Of a stretch of 64,000 nt of DNA, positions 10,365-21,178 are shown in pieces. This DNA comes from Gliomastix tumulicola (taxonomy: Eukaryota; Ascomycota; Sordariomycetes; Hypocreales; Bionectriaceae): the NCBI GenBank assembly GCA_001599755.1, contig BCHX01000005.1:1852209-1916208 (forward strand), written 5' to 3'. Under the pieces are notes generated by a model. It saw only the letters and a list, made by a program, of their open reading frames with translations, was not told the DNA's origin and did no database searches. A program made the position numbers and the translations under genes. Each line of letters opens with the position of its first letter. Position 1 is the first letter of the stretch.

Positions 10365-11192
10365 ATGCGTCCTATCGATGTTGAGACTCTTCAGCTGGAG
10401 AGCTTCACCAGCGAGACCGAAGTTCCCTATGCCATCCTATCCCACTGCTGGAGCGAGGAGGAAGTGCTCTTCCAAGACTTGGTCGACGGGACCGCCCTTC
10501 TTCCGAAGGGCTACTTCAAGATCGAGCGTTTCTGCAGTGTCACAAAGAGCGAAGGTCTTCGCTACGCTTGGGTCGACAAGTGCTGCATTGACAAGTCGTC
10601 AAGTGCCGAGCTCTCCGACGCTGTCAACTCACTCGATGTTTCGCTAGTACAGGCAGGCCGACGTCTGCTTTGCGAATATGCATGACTGCCCGGGCATTGC
10701 GTCCGACGGAACCGCTAGTGAGGACCAATTAGACGTAAGCAAGTGGTTCACGCGCGGCTGGACGCTGCAGGAGCCTATTGCCCCTGCGGACGTTGTGTTC
10801 CTCTTAGCAGAGTGGGAGGAGTTTGGTACGAGGCGCTCGCTTTCGGACCGCATAGGCATGATTGCCAACATCCATGCCGGAATTCTCGGGGATTCTTCCA
10901 ACCTGAGCAGCTACAGCGTTGCTCAGCGCTTCTCGTGGGCCGCTGGGAGGGTGACGACGAGACCGGAGGACAGGGAATACAGCCTGATGGGGCTGTTTGG
11001 CATTAACATGCCCGATGTTGTATGGCCGGGGGCGGCGAGAAGGCCTTCCTGAGGCTCCAGCTAGAGATTCTCCGTCAAGTCAACGACCAGACAATTCTGG
11101 CCTGGGAGCTTAGTCCCAATGCCATAGCTGTCACCGGCTTGCCTGGCTCCATCCCCCGACTGTTTTCCAATACTGCTCTGACATCCGGCTGA
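10365..11192 (+). pseudogene. HET (heterokaryon incompatibility) domain gene, broken
   Basis: Starting at the ATG at 10365 the frame gives a clear HET-domain opening: MRPIDVETLQLESF, then PYAILSHCWSEEEVLFQDL and YAWVDKCCIDKSSSAELS. The frame is then lost at 10627-10634, where ACTC is present twice in tandem (a 4-bp insertion relative to the expected reading). In the resulting frame a TAG stands at 10645-10647 exactly where HET domains have Trp (FRWY). The domain resumes as MHDCPG, then SKWFTRGWTLQE, SVAQRFSWAA and REYSLMGLFGINMP. Near 11020-11035 the frame shifts again before GGEKAFLRLQLEILRQ. The gap at the first break is too short for an intron. HET proteins trigger incompatibility cell death; this copy should encode only a truncated product. 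Confidence 0.85.
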
Positions 11193-11611
11193 GGAAGCTT
11201 TATAGTAGTGATCGGATGTTAGAGGCATCTGGTTTTGGCGCCGACGAGTTCTCTCACAAGCTGATCGGCCAGTTCATCAAAACTCCATTCTTTTGTCTCT
11301 GAAACTCCGAATGCAAGATAACAGGCAGGTTGTCTCCAATTGCTTTCACAGCCAAGCTCAAGGACGATCTCGTTGTGGTCGCCAAGGTCAGGCAAGGGGT
11401 TGACCTTAACTACCAGCCGCATGTTGCCGTGGAAGGAAGGCGCAGAGGCTCTCCATCACTGGAAATCAGGGAGATGATGGATCTCTACACGAGGTGACAA
11501 CGCTTTCTGGTGTGCTATTGGACAGACACGGATGGGCCGACGAGGGGCTCGGAGATCATCTTCGTCATGTATTGTATTGACCAACATGGAACTCGGAACT
11601 CCTCGCAAGAC
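11193..11611. other. no supported gene
   Basis: Between the HET relic and the 3' end of the flavin oxidase. It may hold decayed 3' sequence of the HET gene, but no frame is convincing. Confidence 0.4.
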
Positions 11612-13267
11612 TCACACAATCGGCACGTAGTACCTCATCTTGTTCTCCGGATCCCACTGAGCCTTGAGCGCCCTCAACCTCTCCAGCCTCCAGGCGTCCC
11701 ACCCGTACACCGCGCGCGGGTCCTCGTCGCCGTGCGCGTAGTTGACGTACGCGCGCAGGCGCTCCGGGTCGTCACTCGCCTCGAGCAGGATCCGGCGCAG
11801 CGTCCGCCCATACGCATCGGCGACGACGTCGATCTTGGTATCCGGCGCGTACCGGACGTACGAGGTGACGAGAATCTTCTCGCCGCGGTGCGGGAACGCG
11901 GTGCTGCGGCCGTCGACGGCTCTGACCGCGTGCGTCGGGTACCCCTCGAGCAGGAAGAAGGAGCCCGCGATCTCGGGCGTCTCGCGGAAGCTCGCGTCGA
12001 TGTGGTCGAAGAGCGTGCGGAGGGCGCCGAGGTCGAAGGTCTGCAGTCCGATCGGATACCGGAGGGAGGTCTGGCCGTAGGTGCTCCCGGGTCCGTCTGC
12101 GTCCATGAAGGTGAGGACGGCGATTTCGTGCGTCGTTGCCGCGCCGCTCTGGACTGAGATGGCTTCGATGTCGCACAAGGGTGTGGCGTATTCCCGCGCC
12201 TCGGCTTCGGGGCCGTCGTAGATGATGCCGTACCAGATGATAGGCTGCGAAGAGTCAGTGTTAGAGCTTCTTCTCTGCACATGTAATCTGGTAGGAGACT
12301 AGGAGACTTGCATGTTCAGGGTCAATCTCGGGGACTTTGATGAGATAACTCCAATGAATCGCATGCGCCGGCTGGGTCTCCTGCATCTGATTATGCAGAC
12401 CAAACACCGTCTCAAGCTTATCCCCCGAAAACACGAAGATGTCGTACGCCCACTTCGGTGCCCGCGGGTTCGCATCGTAGACGCGGTACGTCCACTCGGC
12501 CACGAAGCCAAAGTTGTGCCCTGCGCCCCGGACCGCCCAGAACAGATCCGGATGCGACTCGGCAGAGACCGTCACGGCCTCGCCGTCTGGAAGCACGAGC
12601 CGCGCCGAGACGACCTGGTCCGCGGGGAGGCCGTACTTGCCCTGCAGCCAGCCGTGGCCGCCGCCGAGGATGACGGCGGAGAGGCCTACGTTTTCGCAGA
12701 TGCCGGTGACTGATGGCAGTCAGTCAGTCAGTCAGTCAGTCAGATGGAGGAGCCTTGAGCTCTTAGTGGGTATGGCGGACCTGTGCGTTTTCCGGCTGCC
12801 TCGAGGGCGTCGACGACTTGCTTGACGGTTGCACCGCCGCCGATCTTGGCTGTCTTGCCGTCGGGGGCGACGTCCACGTGGCTCATCTTGCGGAAGTCGA
12901 TCTGGAGGGCGTTCTGCGCTGAAGCCATGGCCTCAGTGGCGCCGTGACCTCCGGACCTTCCGACAAACGGCATGTTCTTCTCATTCGCATATCGGATCTG
13001 GAGGGCGACAGAGCAGGGAATCGCAGTCAGTTCCCGTAAACATAGGAATAAAAATTACTGTGCCATGCTGTTGATAGTGTGTAGTAAGTAGCTCACAGCC
13101 TCCTGGACGTCGCTTTCTGATGCAACCTGCACAACGGCGGCGACGGTCGGCGCATGCCACTCTCTCCAGCGGCTGACCAGGCTGGCAAATTCTTCATCAC
13201 CGGGAACGACGACGCCGGCGCCGTGCGAAAGCCGGGGCTTGAGTTCTGTCGCTATTTGCAGACTCAT
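11612..13267 (-). CDS. FAD-linked oxidoreductase, berberine-bridge-enzyme type
   Basis: Four exons: 13267-13097, 12997-12781, 12709-12312 and 12244-11612. Product 472 residues, starting MSLQIATELKPRLSHG. Introns are 99, 71 and 67 bp; the third is a GC-AG intron (donor GCAAGT, branch ACTGAC, acceptor GCAG). FAD_binding_4 is seen from about residue 40 (VQVASESDVQEA, then PFVGRSGGHG), followed by GICENVG and LGGGHGWLQGKYGL. A C-terminal BBE segment (YVNYAHGDEDP to NKMRYYVP) closes the protein. His75 in the GGH and Cys134 in GIC sit where family members attach FAD twice, so a bicovalent flavin is likely. There is no signal peptide, so it may be intracellular. Such enzymes oxidise alcohols, sugars or secondary-metabolite intermediates; the substrate is unknown. 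Confidence 0.9.
12717..12743. repeat. CAGT tetranucleotide repeat inside oxidase intron 2
   Basis: 27 bases of CAGT repeat fill much of the 71-bp intron between exons 2 and 3 of the flavin oxidase. On the gene strand the unit reads CTGA, so CTGAC, the fungal branch-site consensus, occurs about six times within roughly 10-30 bases of the acceptor. Confidence 0.9.
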
Positions 13268-13692
13268 GACTGCATGCTCCAAAGATGACGGGAAGAGGAC
13301 TGAGGAAGGAAGGTATAAGGAAACGTTCAAGGCAGGGTGCGGCCAGTGCACTATAACGATGTCCAGAGCGCGCGTTGGGTCCAGTGCAGTACTATAGGTA
13401 CAGTACTAACTACGTATATCTTAGGTATAGTAGTACCCAACAACATTGGGTATCCGCTGGTAGTGGGCGCTCAGTACCGATGGACCGCCTAGATTATAGG
13501 AGGAACACGGCCCGTGTAGTCTATTTTAGCGGGTTCCTATTCCCTACTTAGCGCCTGTTCGACTCCCTCAGGCTGCTTGAGTACCACGTCCCAGCACTGT
13601 AACGATACTTAGGTAGTTAGTTAGTTGCCTGAGTTTCCGTTCACTGGCTTGAGCCTATTTCTACAGGATCGAGAGCACGAAACCCCTTCTAA
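13268..13692. other. short intergenic region
   Basis: Upstream of the flavin oxidase and downstream of the NACHT gene stop. It contains short direct and inverted repeats of TAGGTA/TAGTAC type near 13390-13440 and 13600-13625. No gene seen. Confidence 0.4.
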
Positions 13693-16600
13693 TTAACACC
13701 TCCCCCTCTTCGCCGCACGACCAGATTCCTCCAGCAAAAGCGAGTGCTTCCCCGTGAACCGCGGCACCGACTCCTTCGCCCTCCGTATCACCAGAGGCAG
13801 CTGCATATCCCCCGCTCCCGCGCTGGCCCTGCCGACCGAATACGTATCCTGAGGTCTCTGGTTCAGAACAAGGTGAAAGTCGCTGCTGCTGCTCCTGCTG
13901 TTGCTGCTGCCGTCATCCAGCGCCGAGACGAGCGAAGCGTGGCTGCTCTCCAGGTTTGCCGACGCGGGCAGCCTGCTGATCTGCTGCACCGTGCGCGTCC
14001 CGTCCTCCGACAGCCTCTCGAGCAGGACTTCCCCGGTCTCGCTGTACTGGCGGACCGTGGACAGGTATCGCCCGCCGCCGCCGCCGCCGCGCCGGTTGAC
14101 GAAGCGTATCTGGCCTGATGCCAGAGTCGCGGGAGCGTGGTCGATGCTGGTGCGGCATAAACTGGTCTCCTCGTAGCTGCTGGGTGACCGGTCGTACGCT
14201 GGGAATAGTTTCGCTGCTGCAGGTGGATGATCCTTGAGGCGCGCGAGGTATTCTTTGATATTGACGACGATGAAGCCGTGGTCAGTGGCCTCGCCATGGA
14301 CATAGTTGCCGCAGTCGGAGAAGGCAAGCCCTTCAAGAGGTCTGTCTGCAATTGTGACTAGGCCTGACGCTGCACAGTTTTGCCCGTCATCGTCAGCTTA
14401 GCCACCTAGGCAAGGAAATCGGCCGAGAGAGGATGGGCTACTACTCACGGGTGTCTTCAAACAGCCACAGCGCCGTCACGGCCAGCTGCGATACGGCCAC
14501 CACGGGCTTCGACGGGTGGAACACGACGCTATGGGCAATCATCACCTGCCGCGCGACGCCAGTGAAGTGCGGCCCGTCCCAGGCGTCGCCCGTGTCCTGG
14601 TGGATGGTCAGCTCCTTCATGGAGAAGAGGTGCTGCCGCGGGCCCTTCCAGCGCTCCAGGACGAGGTACCGCGAGGAGGGCGAGAAGGCCAGGCCGTAGC
14701 GGTCGAAGATGCAGGGGCACTCCAGCTCTTCCAGCGACTCCCCGGCCTCGGCGTGTCCGCTGCAGATGTTCCTGTCAAAGGGACAGGCCTCTTCCAGGTC
14801 CTGAAACGCGAATCTGCCAGGGTCAACGACGCCAGTGCCTTCGGAGGGTAGGGCCCGGATGAGGAACCCCAGGATGGTGATCTGCATGAGATCGGGGGAG
14901 AAGGCGACGGGGAAGGAGAACCGCTCTGGCGTCGTCGTCTGGAAGGCCTTGGCCAGGACTTTGCAGATGTGCTCCGGCGGCATCTGCAGCTCGATCTTGT
15001 ACAGCTCTTTGCCCTTGATCGACTTGATGTCGTACGTCACCTGCCAGTCCTGGCTCAGCTCCTCGATCATGGAGTCAATGTTCTCCGAGTGTCCTTGCAG
15101 TGATCTTCTCATTGTCTCTCGGAATAGTCTGGGTCAGTTCGTCAGTAGGCATCCGGAGACATGCGGAACACCTGGACTCACGTTGACGGCCACAGCTTGA
15201 TCATGCCAACCGTAGACTGATTCGAGCTCGAATTCGAGGCGATCAAAATCGGTTCTTTGGTGGATAGGAGCTGGTAGGCCGTGTTTGCAATCGACACAAC
15301 TTCTGCCTGGTCAGTCTGGGTTAAGAACGGCGACTTCATGAAAGCCGTGATGCTGGGCTCCCAGATCTCGTGGGGCTGAACTTCCAGGACTTTCCTCCAC
15401 TCCCTGTTGAGGCGATCAATATCATTACTGAAGGCCTCTGCCGCCTTGCCCAACGCCACGTCTTTCAGGAGGGAAAGTTTCCAGCTTATCGGGCCTAGAC
15501 TGTCCACGAAGGGGCCGGAGCCAGAGCTCCAAGCCAGTTCAACCCACGACGTGACGGCATGTCTGTCAAACAGGAAACCCGACAGCGCTGTCACCATTTG
15601 CAGCTTGGTCGAATTGGCCGGATCAGACGTATCTGGGCTCTCTGGCGACCACGACTCCATCGCCCTCGACACATGGGACGCCCATGAGTGAGTGGCGTAG
15701 AGGACGAGAGGGTACCTGTCGACTACTTTTTTCAGTCCGAATGGCGGGCTGATGACAGAATGAAGACGCTGCCGAGGCGCGTCGTGGACGAGGTAAGAGA
15801 GGCAGTTGGCGGCCACTTCCGCGTGAGCCAAGCCCCTGTTGACCTTGAACGCGTTTCCCTGTCGCCCTCTCTCCTGTCCAGCTTCCGGCGGTGTCGCGTC
15901 GAGGAAGTAGTCGAGCACCGAGGAGTGTATGAACCGGACCGTGTCGCCGTCGGTAATCTCGACCAGCGAGCCCGTCATCCGCTCGATGGCCCTCTCCAGA
16001 TTCGGCACCTGCCGCCTCTTGCTGGTCGCGCTGCCGACCTGCAGGGCGAGCGCGACGCGGACTTCGGAGACGAGCAGAGGCCTCGTCGCGATGCAGAGCC
16101 ACCTCAGCAGGGTTTGCAGGTTGCGCCGCGCGGCCCTGCCCGTGTTCCAGACGAGCAGCTTCTCGATGATGCGGGTGTAGAGCAGGTCGAGCTCCGGGAA
16201 GAGGGCCATGTCGTGGATGAGCTCGGTCCTGTCCTCCTGGCTCATCATGTCGGACTCGAGATGCTTGACCAGGAGGCTGGCCCAGAGGAACATGGACTGG
16301 GACCTCCCTACGATCATCTCCACTGTCTCCTCCACGCTGCCGTCGAGCATCAGCTCGTCATCTGCGACGAGCCGTGTGATCCTCGGGGAGACGTAGACCT
16401 CGATGTCTCGGAGGTTCCCGTCGTCCGGCAGCCGCATGGTGCGGATTCGATCCTTGAAGCGTGCGGCCAGGTTGACGCTTGGCCGACCGAGCATGAGCAT
16501 CTTGGCTATGGCGGGAGGGGGAAGAAAGTCGAGAAGCCGGTTCGCATCGTCGCACTCGTCGAGGCCGTCGAGGATCAGCGTCGCACCGCCCAGCTTCTCG

Positions 16601-18269
16601 GCAAAGAGGTTCAGTATCGCCCGCAGATCCTCCGGCGACGCGACCAGCTCGCCGCTGCCGGAGAAGTCCTTGGAGGCCAGGGCCAGGTCGATGAGCTCCG
16701 GCCTGTCCTGGCTCTGGTGCAGCAGCTGGGTGACGAGCGCCCGGAGCGCGGAGCCGTGGGTGTTCTCCGCCGACCGCTGCTTGTCGAAGAAGTAGAAGGC
16801 GACCGAGTCCGCCGACGCCGGGTCCTGGATCTTCCTGTTCTTCGACAGGGTTTGCTCGTGTCTGATGATTTGTCCGCAGAGCACCGACTTCCCAAAGCCA
16901 GGCTTTGCTGTGCGGCGAGATTTGTGGTCAGGACAGTGCAGAACAGGTCGGCACGCTCAGCTTGCACTTAAGTGACTGACCTTGCATGAAGAGAATACGG
17001 GGCTCAGCCGAGCCTTGACTCTCCTGTCCCTCGAGACTGCTCCAAGCCTGGTATGTTGCATCGCCGAGCACCCATCCGCCTGTGCCAGGCACGCACTGCC
17101 GCATGGCATGCTCAAAGGGTGGCGTCCAGAGGGGCGGGTTGATCCATGTCCTGAGGCTGTTGTACCTAGATTCTGGCCATGCTGTCAGTCAAATTTCCCC
17201 TGGTAAGTACCCCGGTAAAGTATAGTTCTTTGTATCACCTTTCAGCTGCGATTGGGCGTTGCAGAAATGATCAAGGCTAGCATTGTTGAGCTGCGTCAAG
17301 GTCGTGTACGCCATCACCATCGAGGCCGTATCACTCCTTGCCAGCTCGGTCTGGAAGATGCTTCTGTGAGCGGCGAATTTCTTCTGGAAGCTTGCAAATT
17401 GCTCGTCAAAGGGGACCCAGAAGACCTTGATAGTCTGCCGCACGGCTTGCAGACCTTGAACGACGAAGGGTAGTCAGTACTTCAATAGCTGCCCACGCGG
17501 AGGAAGCGTGTGCGCTTACGCTTTTTGCGCCCATCAACGGCAAAGAGGTCTCGGATCTTTGCGAACAGCTCCAGCACATCGGTGTACAGAGAGACGAGTG
17601 CATTCATCAGCCGAGTTGACTCGTGTTTCCCGCCGATGCCAAACAAGAGCGCCCGCGCTCTCGTGGCACCCGCCAGTCCTTCCATGTCGGACAGCTCTTG
17701 GGTCACTTTGCTGAGCATCTCGGTGAGGTTCTCGACAAAGGTGGAATAATTCCGACATAGCTAGAGGCACCCAGATCAGATGGAACACCCTTTCCCCCGT
17801 TCCCCTCTCGCGAAGAGCGCAGGATTGCAGATGGCCTGCTTACCTTGAAGATGAACTGCAGCGTGCCCCAGACGAGCGCGGAGATCTCAGGGTTCGCCTG
17901 CACGAATGTGCCGATGCAGGCGAAATAGGGCTCCAGGGCCACGGAGAGCCGGCTCACGGCATTGCAGAACCTGTGCACACTCTGCGGCACGCGATGCTGA
18001 CTCCTCCCGGCGCCGCCGCCCGTGCTGCTGCTGCTGCTGTTGCTGCTGCTGTTGGTGATGTTTTTGTCGTTGTCCTGGCTGGGGCTTGTGGCGGCCTGCT
18101 TCGTGAGCCTGAGCAGTTCTGCCGAGCTCCTGCAACTGGAGACCTCGGCGTACTCGGCCGGTGTGTGGGAAGCTTTGAAGGCGTCGATGGCTCTCTGGAA
18201 AGCCAGGTGGATTTCTGTCTCGGAGACGTCAGGCGGCAGTAGCCCGACATCGTCTGAATGCTTGTCCAT
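13693..18269 (-). CDS. DUF7708-NACHT STAND NTPase with C-terminal propeller-like region (NLR-like)
   Basis: Seven exons: 18269-17844, 17760-17520, 17454-17239, 17181-16981, 16907-15182, 15128-14449 and 14369-13693. All six joins keep frame; product 1388 residues. Residues about 1-360 fit the DUF7708-type N-terminus of fungal STAND proteins (VQANPEISALVWGTLQFIF, then FVENLTEMLSKVTQEL). The NACHT P-loop is AKPGFGKSVLCGQI near 362-375, with Ala where the first Gly is usual. Walker B is LILDGLDEC near 470, and winged-helix-like text follows (RFIHSSVLDYFLDA). The last 450 residues look like degenerate WD/propeller blades (AFSPSSRYLVLERW, VVFHPSKPVVAVSQLAVTALW, LAFSDCGNYVHG), ending in a low-complexity tail. 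STAND proteins oligomerise on ligand binding to start immune or incompatibility responses. A CT repeat lies in the leader and a broken HET gene lies nearby. Confidence 0.88.
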
Positions 18270-18374
18270 GATCCCACGTGTCGGAGACCGCGGCCACGGT
18301 GGGCTTGATCACTTCATCCCGGCAGGAAGGGGGGAGGAGGGGCCTTGTCCTTCTATACCTCCTCACTTTAGGTG

Positions 18375-18376
<2 letters not shown>

Positions 18377-18410
<34 letters not shown>
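18377..18410. repeat. GA dinucleotide repeat (17 units) upstream of NACHT gene
   Basis: Perfect GA repeat about 108 bp upstream of the minus-strand ATG at 18269, reading as a TC tract on the gene strand; impure GA continues to about 18424. It could act as a pyrimidine-rich promoter element or lie in the 5' UTR. Confidence 0.9.
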
Positions 18411-18415
<5 letters not shown>

Positions 18416-19300
18416 GGAGAGAGACAAGTTATGAATGAAGTAACCCCCGCGGCTAATGCCCCCCCCCCTTCTAATCGCATTGAAAATGCCCGATGACTGG
18501 CCCATGTTGCAGGTGGTTTTCGGCCGCCTTTTCGGGTCGCCTGAAGAATGACTGTAGTTTGGGGGCCGTGTTGCGACTCAGCCACACCTCTTTTTCCCGG
18601 GGGGGTCCTCAGGTCCTGCTCTTTTGGTACATTTATGCGACGAGAGTCAAGTGTGGCGCAAGCCCCTGCCCTCTGGTCTGCATTGCAGCCGGCCAGCCCC
18701 AGCCCGCGCGGCGGCCTCTTTATGGCGGTTGCATTGCTCTAGTTGCCGCCAATGAGACGTCTGTACACCCAATTGAGTGGTCGTACGGAGTGCGTCTCAA
18801 GAATTTCTTTCCTCACGTGCCTACTTACTTATCCACCCCCATTTCAGACAGGATTCTCAATGAGGGTGCACTATTTCATCAATCCCACCCTGGACCAAAC
18901 ACGCGCGCCCGCTCAGGCAACAGTCATCGATACTGAAGGTACATACATATTGAGGAATGAAGAAAAATCCGCCCAGAGCCTCGTATGATCTCATTGGATT
19001 CAATAAAGTCAACACGGTTGGGGTTGAGTGCGCTTTATCACGCATCTCGGCTTTTTTTCAGCCCCGTGGGGATGCCAGCATTCCTTGTAAGGAATGTTCA
19101 GTGTCAGACCCCCCCATAGAAAAGGTTCTTCGCACTGAAGCCTGTTTCACGCCTCCTCGACTTTCTCGTCGGCCTATTCAGTTAAGCCTCGTTTAAGCTC
19201 AGGCGTGGTCTCTATTTCTGATAAGCTTCCCCCCATCGAAAACTTGTTCCAGAAGCTATTTGCAGATGAACCTAAAGCCGGATTCCGCACACTACCTACT

Positions 19301-19309
19301 TATATAAAG
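19301..19309 (+). promoter_or_regulatory. TATA box of secreted Dabb gene
   Basis: TATATAAAG about 115 bp upstream of the ATG at 19423. The leader between them is A/C-rich with an AAC repeat just before the start codon, as in strongly expressed fungal genes. Confidence 0.6.
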
Positions 19310-19422
19310 GCATGATGTGCGAAGCACCATGTTCCCTACCGATGACAGACATTGGGTGCTCCTCAAGCTTCATATTTCACTACATCATACACGTCTAAAC
19401 AACAACAACAACAACAACAGTC

Positions 19423-19882
19423 ATGCGCTTCTTCTCACTGGCGGCACTGGCGGCCGTTGCGTCTGCAGCGGCTGCTGCTCGGCCATCGACTCTCGTCCAC
19501 ACCGTCCTCTTCGAGTTCAAGCCCGATGCCGACCCAGCGGCTGTCAGGGCTGCTACGGCCCGCTTCCTCGCGCTGAAGCAGAAGTGCGTCCGTCCCGGGA
19601 CCGACGTGCGCTACATGCTGTCTATGAAGGGGGGCTCAGACAACTCTCCCGAGGGACTGCAGGTACAGCTTCACCGACTCAAGGAACCTATGGCAACTGT
19701 TTGCGCTAACCATCCATGGCTTATAGGAGGGTCTCAACCACGGCTTCGTGTCCGAGTTTTGCTCGGAGGAGGATCGGGACTACTATGTCTTTGAGGATCC
19801 CCATCACCAGGCCTTCAAGGCGAGCATCAAGGACCTGGTCATCAAGACTGTCGTCGTCGACTTCCTCGACGGCGTCTACTGA
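19423..19882 (+). CDS. secreted Dabb (stress-responsive A/B barrel) protein
   Basis: Two exons, 19423-19662 and 19727-19882, with a 64-bp phase-0 intron (donor GTACAG, branch GCTAAC, acceptor ATAG). Product 131 residues. Residues 1-19 (MRFFSLAALAAVASAAAAA) are a clean signal peptide with A-rich cleavage region. The mature part starts with STLVHTVLFEFKPDADPAAV and continues through EGLNHGFVSEFCSEEDRDYY and HHQAFKASI, the standard Dabb order (PF07876). A TATA box, an AAC-rich leader and the context cagtcATGcg support a real, possibly well-expressed gene. Secretion is unusual for a fold mostly known from cytosol and plastids. The role is unknown; wall, extracellular or secretory-pathway functions are all possible. 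Confidence 0.88.
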
Positions 19883-20066
19883 GAATGTTTGTTCACAGAA
19901 CAGCAAGAACATCTTGGGTGTCTAGCAGATAGAAGAATAAGTAGGCATGAATCATACTGCACATGGATGATGCTCTGATCTATCGTCTCTGCTATGATGA
20001 TGGCCCGGTTGTTGTGAGGGGGCATCAACGTGCGGTTCATGTCTCCCAAGGACCACCTCCTCCCAT

Positions 20067-20781
20067 TCAAAACACCCGCCTGACCTTGTCGTATCTCGAT
20101 GGATCGCTCCCCCACCGGTCCTCCCACAGATCTGCCGTTAGGTACCTCCACCCGATCGGCGCCCGGGCCATCGCCCATTGGCTCTTGGCCTCGGCCAGCG
20201 TCACCGGCTCGACTAGCTCGTAGAGCTCCAGGAGCGGGTACCCGTACTTGGACTGCTTCAGGCCGGCGTTGAAGTCGTCGTTGCCGATGCCGAAGGGCTC
20301 CGTTGGCACCGAGCCGGGCGTGTGGCGGACAGATTCCGGGATCACGGCGATGTGTCTAGATGAGAGACATCGATGGGATGAGTTTTTATGACAACCGAGA
20401 AAGGGGGGGGGAGCAGATGCCTGCCACGTACGTGATGGAGGAGCGGCCCGTGCCGCCTTCGCTTGTCTCGTACAGCCAGAGCCGCGTCACGTTGTCTGCC
20501 AACCGGTACTTGCGGAACTCGTGATTCTTCTCCCGGCGAATGATGTTGGCCAGGTGAATAGGCTTGATGGCGATGAGCACGTCCGTCCGGATCTTCTCTG
20601 GCGGAGGAGCAGGGATCTTGCGTAGGGGGGCGGGCCGGCGCTCCGACTTGCATACGCGGTGCGCAGGGTGGGATGTCGGGGCGACGGGGGCATTTGTTGG
20701 TGAAGAGCGTTCTTTTGTGCGGGCGGCCGACTTGACCGCCGTTTGCTTTGAGGCAGCTGGAGGACGTGAGGGCGCCATCAT
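20067..20781 (-). CDS. ASCH/PUA-like domain protein
   Basis: Two exons, 20781-20432 and 20355-20067, with a 76-bp phase-2 intron (donor GTACGT, acceptor CTAG). Product 212 residues, starting with two adjacent Met codons. Residues 1-65 are basic and proline-rich (SKQTAVKSAARTKERSS), consistent with nuclear or nucleic-acid association. The folded part begins DVLIAIKPIHLANIIRREK, then HEFRKYRLADNVTRLWLYE, which matches the ASCH/PUA-like pattern in which an IKP turn and a conserved K-x-x-E/EFR strand open the barrel. The C-terminus has GYPLLELYELVEPVTLAEA and GWRYL. PUA-like folds usually bind RNA or modified bases; whether this one does is not shown. The family call is moderately sure, the function inferred. 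Confidence 0.75.
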
Positions 20782-21178
20782 GGAATTGGCAAATTGCGTT
20801 TTATCCCCTCGTCGTGCCGTCTCTGTCAGGCATTTGTCTGCAGTTGCAGTTGCAGGTGCGATGAGATTTAACGTTGCCTCGTGGTGTATTTAATTTCGTC
20901 CACTATTTTAGAGTCTCCGAGGTGGTTAAATATAGGGGCTTGGGAACTACCATGAGCGCCTGAACATCGCCTGAAGATGGCCCCACCCCCGCACTGTGAG
21001 TCACTGTAAGCTGGTGCTTCAAGCCTGAGGAACAACGAACATCGCGGCAGGGCCTGCCAAATGAAAGGTAGCAGGACGCTGCAGTTTTGGTCCCTAGGTA
21101 CTACCTACCTAGTACTCTGCCACCTCGGACACCTTTTCGCTTTTTCGCACCGTCCGCCCCCCAACCTTGAGTGACGAT
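20782..21178. other. intergenic, no supported gene
   Basis: Upstream of the ASCH-like gene. It holds a GCAGTT triple repeat near 20836-20856 and a short palindromic tract (ggtactacctacctagtac) near 21096-21116. No gene seen. Confidence 0.4.

Larger units (their letters stand above)
18270..19422. other. divergent intergenic region between NACHT gene and secreted Dabb gene
   Basis: About 1.15 kb holding the promoters of both genes, a GA17 repeat near the NACHT start, a run of C near 18455-18470 and a TATA box near the Dabb gene. No additional gene is supported. Confidence 0.5.

Noticed and set aside
10630..10660. A mini-intron as an explanation for the HET frame break
   Set aside because: The available GT to AG span is under 25 bp and removing it does not restore the expected FRWY sequence.
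15688..16971. 427-codon plus-strand frame
   Set aside because: Antisense shadow of the NACHT exon; codon periodicity of the minus-strand gene explains it.
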